A program made the position numbers and the translations under genes. Shown piece by piece: positions 22,862-33,100 of a DNA stretch of 64,000 nt. The notes under the pieces are model-generated. The model ran no database searches and had not been told where the DNA came from. It saw only the letters and a list, made by a program, of their open reading frames with translations. The stretch is taken from positions 1 through 64,000 of the forward strand of contig JAANDG010000156.1 of assembly GCA_036852015.1 (NCBI GenBank), given 5' to 3'. Position 1 is the first letter of the stretch. Each line of letters opens with the position of its first letter. This DNA is from Pelodera strongyloides. Its lineage: Eukaryota; Nematoda; Chromadorea; Rhabditida; Rhabditidae.

Positions 22862-24254
22862 ATTGCCCTACTATGGAGCTTCTATAACAGTTCGAATGTC
22901 TCAAAGAAAGTATTGTGGAAGCATTCGGGCAGAAATTTTGAGTGGAATGTCAGTCGATATGACCTGCTACGACGCTTCGGTCATATCTATCGAGACGTTA
23001 CCTCCGACGGCATGATTCGGCCGATTTTCGTCGACCAGCTGGCGAAAGACGCTGCCATGCGTACTTTCCAGAAGATAGTGGTACCCGGACCACTAGCCAC
23101 CTCGGGAATCGCACTTGGACTTCCTCAGAAGACTAACCAAACAGTTTTTGCAGGTCGCAAAATCCATTTTTGCGACCTTGACTACAGTGATAAATGACCT
23201 CCATACTCCCGCAATTAAAGGGACGCGGTCACCGTTTTGGCCCTTATGTATACTTTGTGTTTTTATTATCTTCATAATTTATAACGCATAGTGTTGGGAA
23301 AATGGTTTGCAAGAAATGCGGCAACAGCGAGTAAAATGTTGACAATTTTTTGTCCTCGAACCAATACGCACCGTAACCCTAGAAATTGTCCAGCATATGG
23401 CCGTGCTGGTAATGACACGACGAACGTTATTCCACTAATTAATCGGTCGAATACCTCGCGGGCATTATAACATTTGGGTTTATACGGCTAACTGTCGACC
23501 TTGGATCGGACGCAACTTTTTTAACCAATGAATTTCTAGCTGAAAACAGCGTTTTTCGTCGGATTTTTTCCAGCACTATGTTTTTCATACTGTGCAGTTA
23601 ATAAAAACACAAAGTATACATAAGGGTCAAAACGGTGACCGCGTCCCTTTAAAGGGTCAGGCCCATTTCAAATGACCCCTATTTTTGATGATTCCATCTG
23701 ACTCTTTATGTCAAATATAGTAGGATACGATATTTTTCTAATTTTCAAGCGCAAAAATTCACGCAGTATTCAGCAATTTACCATTGCCAGTCATACCCAA
23801 CTATTTATCGCACTTGTCACGCCCTTTTCGCTCTCATTGGGCAATATGCTATATTGGGCGTGGCAATTGCGATATTGGCCAATCAGCGCGAATGGGCGTG
23901 CCAACTGCGATAAATAGTTGGGTATGAGTGCCCGCGGTAAATTGATGAATAGTGTGTGAATTTTGCGCTTGAAAATTAGAAAAATATTGCATCCTACTAT
24001 ATTTGACATGGAGAACCAGATGGAATCATCAAAAATAGGGGTCATTTGAAATGGGCCTGACCCTTTAAATGCCCTGGATTTTTTCGACTGATCATTTGCA
24101 GAACAAGGTCTGCTCTACACCCCACCGCAATTTGGATTTGGATTCCCGGAAGGCCTCCTCGTTCCAGTTGTGGGACAATGTCGACGCCGACTTCCACCGT
24201 GTCACGGATGCTTTCACCCAACACCGACTCCGAGGTCGTGTAAAGGCGCGCTGA
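22862..24254 (+). CDS. Coding-like fragment inside the TIR element, unrecognised
   Basis: The first block (22862-23143, 94 codons) reads RYDLLRRFGHIYRDV ... GMIRPIFVDQLAKDAAM ... IVVPGPLATSG with C/G-ending codons and no stops. The second block (24102-24254, to a TGA) reads NKVCSTPHRNLDLDS ... DNVDADFHRVTDAFTQHR. Donor gtttttg and acceptor atttgcag join them in phase 0. The putative intron (23144-24101) is almost wholly two MITEs. I recognise no family. Because the second block lies in the element's inverted arm and its antisense strand is also open, it may be a captured gene fragment and not an active gene. No start codon was fixed. Confidence 0.33.
23217..23650. mobile_element. TTAA-type MITE, AGGGACGCGGTCACC family
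   Basis: Ends aaagggacgcggtcaccg and cggtgaccgcgtcccttt. Both arms continue with gtatactttgtgttttta or its inverse. It abuts the next MITE at a shared TTTAAA. Confidence 0.9.
23651..24066. mobile_element. TTAA-type MITE, AGGGTCAGGCCC family
   Basis: Ends aaagggtcaggcccatttc and gaaatgggcctgacccttt. Long arms include the inverted tgggtatga and cgataaatag segments. Confidence 0.92.
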
Positions 24255-24288
24255 TGGGTTCGAATCCATCAGCGCGCCTTTACACGAC
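24235..24288. repeat. 54-bp near-perfect palindrome with TTCGAA centre
   Basis: Left arm gtcgtgtaaaggcgcgctga then tgg, centre gttcgaat, right arm ccatcagcgcgcctttacac then gac. The 23-bp arms pair perfectly, and the central GGGTTCGAATCC resembles a tRNA T-loop/B box. The predicted stop of the coding-like fragment lies inside the left arm. Confidence 0.95.
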
Positions 24289-24574
24289 CACGAATTATTG
24301 TTACAATATGTTTGAACAAATTGTTGCCCAAATTTCAAGCCTATAGCTCCATTTTTTCGCACCGTAACGCTTTTTTGTCGATGTGCGGGTAATTCTGTCG
24401 CACCCTGGATAGCTTAGCATTACTTCGGTGCCAACAACGGCTGGCTGCAGCAGTGAGCGTTTCGTCGTTGTGATTGTAGGATTCGCATAATACTTAAATT
24501 TTCATCTTGCAATTCTCGTAAGTCTGGCCCTATGACAGTTAGACTAACACGACTAAAAGGGTTCAATTACACGT

Positions 24575-27500
24575 TCAGTCGTTTTTGGCAATAAGCCTCC
24601 ACAAATACATTTTGGCCTTGCCGCGCCAATTGTTGTCAAAGTTCCCCTCGAATTCACCACGTCCTGTTCTCATATGGCGATCACGACGTTGAATTGCAGC
24701 GTTTCCACGAACCTGTTTACAAGTAATTGTAATTGTTGTAATTAAACACAAGTGATACTATTTTTGCGAAGCTGTAATAATGGCAAGATGAACTTGATTG
24801 GGTTGGGTGATTGCTGAATGTGTTGGACAGCGGATGAAACAACTAACAATCAGTAATAGCGCTAGCAGATGAACCAGCGGACCAGTGGTTACAATATGTG
24901 TTGTGGTAAGTGTGGACGCATAGTTCTGCACAATACACCTCACTTTGCCAATAATACGTTTAATTGGACATGCTTTCAGATTAAAAATACGACCATATTT
25001 GTTTCATTTTTCAAAAAAATGTACTGAAGTTTCACTTACCGCGTCCCATTCACCATCGACGATTCCTTGGTAATAGGCAGCCTTTTTGACGAATTCATCA
25101 TAAGGTCCCAAGTTGACACGAGACCTTGGCGCCGGACCAATGAAGCTGGAAATTGGGAAAATACATCACACAGTTCCCAATGCGGAATTAACCAATTGGT
25201 TCTCGTAATTCTTTTCCGTGCTGCAAGATATGAATTCGTAGTGTCGACTGTCGACGTTTATTATCGAGCTCACAGACGGGCATAAGAATCAGAGGGTATA
25301 CGAGTGGTACTACCCACCCAGGCATGAGATCGTCCTGGAAATGGTTATCGATCGGCCGAGTACGAGGGTTCGCCAGGCGTTCGCCATCCGGACAAAACTT
25401 TGGTTGCACGTTCTGAACATACAAACATGCAAACAAACATTTGTTTTTCTAAATATAAATTATGATATCGAAGGCGTTAAATTGAACCCTCCCAATAACA
25501 TAATGCAGTATGAAAAAGATGAATTAAGAAAACAATAGTAACTAGCATTTGTAAAAAAAAAACTATTGTAGAAAAAAATGAACTGCCACATTTTTGAACA
25601 TGTAAATAACACATACGAAGATTTCGCGTGCTTGCTTCTCGAATGGTGTGCCGATGTATTGCGAGAAGCATACGTCGTCCTCGTAGACCTAAAATGTATT
25701 GAAAAAATTCTCACGAATGAAACGCTATAAAATCGTTTGCTAACTGCACCAAGAACCCATTGTCATTCCTTGCACTGTGCACTTCCTCTTATCTTATGAT
25801 ATTATAAATATAAAGAGTACCGGGTTATATCAAGCGAATACACCGAAACGGTGCACCGGGTCCAGTTCATGTTTGAAACCGGATATACTGGGATTTAAAC
25901 TTCCCGGTGGCCAATTTTCTCGGGAAGCCGATTTATCTCCGCCAGTTTTACCCAGCTACCAACTTTTACACCTTTGGCGGGGCCGCGGCATGAGATCGAT
26001 CGGCGGCATGAGCAAGGCGCTTGCCACTGCATCATGCCCCTCCTTAGGTTTAAAAAAACATAGTGCGTGTACTATTCTTTCTGGCATGAAATTTATGTTG
26101 CATATTTTTTCGAATGAAAATATGCAATATTTAAAGGGATCAGCTCACCTTAACTTGTGTCTGTTTTTTTTGTTTCTTTATTTTCTATAATTGATAATAA
26201 AAATTTGGAATAGAAAAAGTAGTGTTCAATTTCAATACTCACGAATATATTGGGTGATAAAGTGGTGGATTGATCGGGCCGAAATGGAAAAAGGTCAATT
26301 GTCCAGCCTTGTTTGTATAGGATAATTGCTCTTTTTGCATTTCGGCCCGATCAATCCACCACTTTATCACCCAATATCTTCGTGAGTATTGAAATTGAAC
26401 ACTACTTTTTATATTCCAAATTTTTATTATCCATTATAGAAAATAAAGAAACAAAAAAAAAACAGACACAATTTAAGGTGAGCTGATCCCTTTAAGCGGG
26501 GCTCGACGATCTCAGCTACCTTGTCGAATTTGGCGTTTTCGATATCCATAGCCTCCTTGAGCTTTGCGTCCCATTCGGTGAACTAAATGAAATAGATTTC
26601 GAGATATTATAATCAACATACAACAAAAGCAACTTTCAAGCATTATTTCACCCACTCTTATACTACCGTAGGGAGAGTGATAAACTCAAAAAACGAAAAT
26701 GGGTGTAACATGTTTACTGTTTCTGATAAAAATGTATCAACTTTCTACCTGTTCTTCAATAACTAGATCGGCTCCCTTGAGGAAAGTCTGTTCCTGTGGG
26801 TGCATATTCCCATCCGCTGTTTCGAAGTCAAGCGTGTCTAACTTGTTCGGGAACTGCCACTTCATGAAATCAAGCACTTGCTTGAATTCCCTCTGCAAAA
26901 ATAACACATAATTACATATCATACATATCTGACGTTGTCAAGGTATTGGCGTATGCGACCCGTACAACGGTTAAAGCGAAATACCGGCCGGTTTTTGAAA
27001 CACATCGAATAGCATTCTTATGCAGCGTATGCAAATGAACACTAATGAAAATAAAAATCGAGCTAAATTCGGGTAAATTAGCATAAATACTAAGAATTCA
27101 GTTGTCCACGATGCGTTTCAAAAACCGGCCGGTATTTCGCTTTAACATCAGTTTGCTACATGTTCTTCAATGACTATATCTACCCGAAGCAACAAACGAG
27201 CCGCCCGTACAACCGTTAACTTTGAATACCCTAACCGTCGAGCTCAAATAAAGGTTCGTCGAAATGAAGAGGCCACCAGCATGCTAACTAATTGTAAGAA
27301 CAGACCACATCGGGATTTTCTGGCAGTTGCCTCGGACGCACTGGCATAAAGAGTCCTTGTCGTGCTGCGTTCACAATGCGGTTGATCAATCTGTCGAATT
27401 TCATGAGGAAGAGACGGTCAGGGGGTCCTTCGGGCATCTTAAATGGATAGGATCACCAAACATTCTTCCTATTTTTATTATATATATCGATTATTCAACT

Positions 27501-30122
27501 GAATTGGATTGTGAAAACCAGTAAAACGTTATTATGCATGTGCCTACTGGCGGAGATACAAAACCTCTTAGTTTTCCATCGTTTTTCTGCCGAGAACATG
27601 AAAATAGTCACACAAAAAATTTAGTTGCCCCTTCTGTGTGCGAATGCAGTATGGAAACCTGCTTTTCATTCCACCCATAAGTTAGTATGAATAAATGTTC
27701 ATACATTATTTTTCTTTATAGTCTATGAAAAATCGATAGTCAACTAATGATACGGTTACACCAAAATATCTAATTTCGTACAATGAACACGCGGTCCTGA
27801 TGGGGATTGCGGACGTTGATATGGTCTCGGTCGGGCACTTGGTGGCACCAGTGGTTGTACAGTCTGATTTCCATTTCGTGAACTGGCCCGTGCTTCTTCA
27901 AGAAACCCCTTCGCATCTCCTCCATGAGCACGCGCTGAAACAATTGCTCTGGGAGGATTCTAATTAGTTGTAATTGACTATGATAGATGCTTCATTGGAT
28001 CATTCATAGCAGTTCCTTCCACTGAAATTTTCTCAAATCATATTTCTCACAGCGATGGAGTCTTTTACAGTGTAGGCCCTCATTCGGTACTCCAGGTACA
28101 TTCTGGTCCATCTTCGAAGGTAGACGTTTTTCTTGTAGTCCGGTATGTAGCTAAACGATTTTGTTTGGAGAATAATTTAATAAAATAAAAGTAGTTATAT
28201 ATATGCATTTTGTAAAAATGTAATTTTCATAGTCGACGTATGCATTCGAGATTCAACTCTGTCTAAAATGTAAATTCTTTAAAGGGACAGGCCCATCAAA
28301 ATAAACCTATATTTACGATACGTTCATAATGACTATCAAGCATTTTTATTACAATATATACAAACTAAATTTCACCATTATTCGCCCTAGACAACTTTTT
28401 TCCAATGCGCTCAACGCATATGTATACCATAAAACTGCAGATTTCAAAGCTATATATGCAAATTTTAATCGCATTATAATTTCACGATAAATTTGCATTG
28501 ACGACAAGGATATTTGCGGCTTTACGGTATACATTTGAGCTGAGCGCATCGGAAAAAAGTTTTCCATGGCAAATAAATGTGAAATTTGGTTTGTATATAT
28601 TGTAATAAAAATGCTTGATAGTCACTATGGACGTATAGCAAATATAGGTTTACTTTGATGGGCCTGTCCCTTTAAGTTGTGGTCACGTTTCATGTCCAAA
28701 CTAGGCATTCTTATCAATCCAATGTTTCTCACACACAAATGATTCCTTACCAGTCGTCTGTTACGTCCATTTCAAGGGAAACAGCTTCGAACTGTTCGGG
28801 ACCTTCTTCTGGTACGTGGTACAGAAGCCGCTGAGGCAGGATTGGGGTCTAAAAATGAAACGAATGAATTTATTGATTAGCGATTGAGTTCGCTTTCTCG
28901 TAGATCTTTAATTGCCAACGTCTAATATCACACAGAAAAACTTTAATCAATTTTAATCAATTTCTACTAAATGAACCATGATCACATTACGGTAATCAAC
29001 CTTCTTCAACAGCTCCTGGTTCTTCTTTCGGATTTCATCCCTCTCCTTTTCGTTGGCTGCCTTGATGGCGTCCTTCTTTTCCTGCTGCTCCCTCGCATAG
29101 CGACTTGGGCGGTGCTTGGCCAGTATCTATAAGCAAAACTGGAAAAAAGGGTTTTCGGATGTAATCGGTAATCCAAACTATGTTAGCTCTATAGCGTTAA
29201 CAAAGGAGTTGATTTTTAGCATTTGAAAAATCCTAAAGGTCCTCATTATCCTCATTAGACAAGAACTTTCAAACTAGCAAATTTGATATATATCATGAGA
29301 TTTCTATTTTAAGTTATTCAGTACCTCATCGCGGTTCCGCCAACTTTCCTCTTCAAATTCGGGGCTCATGCATTTGGGCATGTAGCACATGGCGAAGACT
29401 ACGTACTGCGTGCGGAGCTAAATAAATGCTAAATTATTGGCGGAAAGCACTTTGCTTATTAGTAGCTCCAAGCAACTGCTGAGTATTTTGATTTGAAGGT
29501 GAAACGCACAAATCCTGTGGTACACTGTAGAGTCTGGAACACGTTCAGGACGGAGTAGACGGCGCTCGTCAGGAAGGACATTCTTAAAAATAACGCTTTA
29601 GACCAATGTTCAATAGTTGCAAGCGAAAAAAAGTTAAAAATGTCTTTCTTATAGAAAAAAAAACTTGCATCTCGAAGTAGAAGCACTGTTCGTCAGTGCT
29701 TCGAATCAAGTAGTACCATTGGAAGTAGAGTACAATGGGCATCAGCGGGGCATAGAATTTGTTGCGGATTACCTTAAGTGCCAAAATGCAAATGATTAGT
29801 TTGCTCCACTAGTTAGACCGTTAGGATAGCAGTCAATCAATATGAGTCGAGTCAAATATATTAAAAGAGCTTTAGAAGTTTAAACTTTGTGATTTTTTCC
29901 TTTGATACATTTAAAGGGATAGGGTCAATGCAAATCGTCCCTTGCTTTATTTTTTGCATGTATTGTTCACCCGATAAAAAACACAATCAGTACAAAATGT
30001 TCCCAAATCAAGACAGATAACGATGTCGTAATAGCAACAAAGTTAGAGTGATTTCTTTCCCTCACTTCATTGCCTATAGCCTATAGCGCCATTTTCTTGC
30101 AGGGAACCCGAAACAACATCAT
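24575..30122 (-). CDS. Unrecognised charged protein, about 499 aa, possibly mitochondrial
   Basis: Exons that join in phase: 29665-29772, 29526-29582, 29325-29417, 29001-29126, 28751-28848, 28051-28150, 27782-27934, 27306-27437, 26749-26892, 26520-26582, 25617-25688, 25318-25412, 25040-25145, 24575-24712. A short first exon (30108-30122, MMLFR) is the best start I can offer and is weak. One hydrophobic segment (PLMPIVLYFQWYYLI) lies near the N terminus. Then come a Lys/Glu-rich helix (REQQEKKDAIKAANEKERDE), an Arg-rich block (VYLRRWTRMYLEYRMRAYTV), LYNHWCHQVPDRDHINVRN, FCPDGERLANPRTRPIDNHF and a basic C terminus (MYLWRLIAKND). Codon choice is strong throughout, so it is a real gene. I cannot name the family. 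The basic, membrane-anchored start suggests an organelle protein, which is inference. The receptor gene ends only 45 bp upstream, which suggests an operon-like pair. Three MITEs sit in its introns. Confidence 0.65.
26133..26493. mobile_element. TTAA-type MITE, AGGGATCAGCTCACC family
   Basis: Ends aaagggatcagctcacctt and aaggtgagctgatcccttt. Long inverted arms include gtagtgttcaatttcaatac. It abuts the end of the 26520-26582 exon. Confidence 0.93.
26973..27143. mobile_element. TTAA-type MITE, AGCGAAATACCGG family
   Basis: Clean ends aaagcgaaataccggccgg and ccggccggtatttcgcttt with TTAA on both sides. Intronic. Confidence 0.95.
28281..28673. mobile_element. TTAA-type MITE, AGGGACAGGCCCATC family
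   Basis: Ends aaagggacaggcccatcaaa and tttgatgggcctgtcccttt. The interior is a long inverted repeat around acaatatatacaaac. A relative is at 56558-56944. Confidence 0.93.
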
Positions 30123-30150
30123 TTGAATCGAATCGAATCGAATCGAATAG
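30121..30150. repeat. (AATCG)n simple repeat
   Basis: About five pentamer units, next to the end of the receptor gene. Confidence 0.8.
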
Positions 30151-30167
30151 AATAGCTAACAGCAAAG

Positions 30168-33100
30168 TCAACCAGCCTTATTGAGAATCCATTTTTCACA
30201 TGGCCATAGGTGCTCGAAGTAGGCCTTCACCTTGATCAGTCCATGGGGTCGGTTTCTACATCAAATTAAATAAATTTCTGAACCTTAGGAACTTCCTGCT
30301 TCGGGTACAATCTGACAATTATGCGTATTTTGTCTGAACTTGTTCAGAAACGCAGGAGTAGCGTCATCATGCTCATGATTTGCTAACAAAGAATTGTTTG
30401 TCAATTTCGTTGTGTTTGTGCAAAATACGCTATTGTTTTGTGTTCAGTGTGTGGAATGGTCTTGATGGAAACTCTCTTAATTGCATTTCATTTTTCAGGA
30501 ATATTTGCAGGAAGTTATGGAACCGCTTACCCAATGTAGTGGACGGTACGGTAAGGTTATGGATTTTCGTGATAGTAGTGCGCGGAAACACAAGGTCTTA
30601 GCAAAGCTCACTTCATAACCAGGCATCCAGCTTCACCGAAAGCTAGGCCAAAGAATCCAAGTGCCAACATTGTACAAGTGGTGAGAAGCCACAGCTCGTC
30701 GTTGGGCGACACGAATGACGAGAGACAAGTCCATGGGTGGACAAGCTGAGAAAGTGTCTTTTTTATTCATATAGTTCAAACGAGCAAACATTTCAATTCA
30801 ATCTATAACTAATTAGAAACAACCAAGGGAAATAAATATACATTGGTCCAGTAGATCCCCGAGATCAGTCCGTAGTAGGCGACGAGGGCGAACATTGCGT
30901 AGTACACACGGTACTAAATGAGGTCCTATTGTTTCGTTTAATAATGCGTTATTTACGGCGCATCAGGGAAAGACACGGTGTACTTTTTGCCAAAACAAAA
31001 AAAAGATCAGGCAGAGCGTGCGGCCGTCCACCACGTATTTAAGAAACTAAGTGACCTACTCTGTACGAGAAATACCACGTGTATTTTCCTTCGTAGTTAC
31101 CCCACCAGTTCCGGCTCAATCCGTCTACTACCGTGTAGAAGTTGATCGCCTCGTTGGCAGCCATGTAGAGCGCTGCAACTTCCATTACTCCACAACTTTT
31201 CATATTTTTTTGCCAATCGTTGCATTTCTTTGCTATCGTCCTTGTTCTTTTCAAATAACTGCACCTTCCAAATATCCATACATCTTGTGTATGTTTCTGT
31301 GCATATACACTATCCAGTTCTTAATTTGGCCAGTTAGTAAGTTCAATAAACTATACAATCTTACCGTATGTGTAAAGGTGGTTAATGATCATCCAGAAGA
31401 AGCGGCAGCTTACACTGTCCACCTATTAATAAACATATTATATTAGTGGTAGCGGTACCCTGTTAGCGAGCACTACCGTAGACTTTACGTTTACGGTAGT
31501 AAAAAACAGACTAAAATTCTGCAAATAACTATTCACTCGGAGCATCTGTGGGTTTCTCCAGAGTATCGCGACGAAGCCGGCTGCGCCCAATGCTACCTTT
31601 CGAAGGAAGCAGTACGTTTCTTGAGGATCCTAAAATTAAAATGGTTGCTTTGACAAATATCATAAGAGTAGATGCCGGGACTTCGTGTTATAAATAACTC
31701 TGCTTGACAATGCCGCTTTCATTGCTGTGCACTTTCTTCCGCCAGATACTACGCACTGCTTCTTGTTAATTCTAGTTTATTAAAATGTTGTGTTTGGGAC
31801 CTCGGGATCTTCGAAGATGGTGAACTTTCCGCATAGTTTGCCAAGGAGAAGAAGGAGGTTCGTGGTCGTCATCGTGATCTGACCCATCGTGCCCCAAGAC
31901 AGGTACGCAACCTGAATAATTATACTTGCGAACGAGGCAAGAGGAATATAAATAGAGTGCTTGAAGAATTTAAGTTAGTTGGAGAGAGAGAGAAAACAAT
32001 GATGTTGAATGTCATCGATAAAAAACCCACCGTGTTATTCTTGCCGAAGAGAGTCATCGATGTTTTATTAAACTGGCATTTGTCTCCAAAGAAGGTTACC
32101 GGACACACGCAGCTTAATTCATTAACTTTAGTACCGCGCAATGTAGTACAGACGCCAAAGACAGCAGTACTTAAAGCGCGTTCTCGTTTAAACATAAATG
32201 TATGTAACTTTCACCATCATTTGTGTACATTATGCAGACGTTGTGGTGTAGTGGTTAATGCCTTTGCATCTTTTCAGCCGATTCGTTGAATTTACGCGTG
32301 CTCTTTATCTTAATTTTATTTTGAAATACTTGTCTGATAACCAGCGTTTGCGTTTGTGAGCGACTCACTCATACATGTCGACCAGATTTCTGCACTTTCC
32401 TGGGCCACATTCCGTCGTGACATTTGCGCACATGTTTGGAGATTTCCAGCAGGTGAATCTCTGTGATAATACAGTTGTTCGTTACAGAACTTACTCGCTG
32501 GATCGACGCAGTCTTGAAAGGAAGTTTCAAGAAACTTATCAGCGAGAAAATCTAACCGTCCATCCGGGGTTGCAGACACATTTGAAGAGTCCATTCTCTT
32601 GGCGCACGCATTGGTTCGTTCCCCATTTGTAGCAACTACAAGTTAGTTAAAACCATGGCTCCTGGTTTTGAGTTCCTAGCATTCTGTGATCGTTTTTATC
32701 CGATTTAACACAACGATTTCTTTGCAGAATAGATCATAAAAAATCTTACGCAGCGCATGAGGTCTGAAGTCTCGGATTTCCTAGAAACTCCAGTTCTTCT
32801 TCCTCAATCGGATGCACTGAAGTTTCCATTCTTTAAATTATCATAGCTCTTGTAGGCAAATAAATGGATTCACATCTCTCGGACCAGAACCGAACCAACA
32901 ATAGGTAACTCGCCGAACCGTATGCAGTTTTGTCCCAAACAACTGAAGATTAATATTACGTACTTCAACTCTACAAGCATCAACAAAGAACACTTGTACA
33001 TATAAAACGCTAAAAAAAAAAAACCAGGGGGGTCGCATGTCAGCAGGCTCGGGTGTGGGACCCAGGTTCCGAACGATGAACATCGTGTTCTGACTGTTTG

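Larger units (their letters stand above)
22676..24405. mobile_element. Degenerate long-TIR element carrying coding-like sequence
   Basis: The left end (gtgcgacagaacccgcaca, then gcgcgaagaatg, ttgaaatttaggctacaat) is matched in reverse complement near 24300-24405 (tgtgcgggtaattctgtcgc). Similarity can be followed at lower identity up to about 250 bp inward. The interior holds two adjacent younger MITEs and a stretch with strong protein-like codon choice. Without a transposase the superfamily cannot be named. Confidence 0.5.

Noticed and set aside
33025..33038. Separate EGF-membrane gene starting MRPPWFFFF
   Set aside because: Kept only as an alternative: the hydrophobic leader depends on a T12 run, and the sushi/HRM-like frame also crosses it in phase with the EGF exons.
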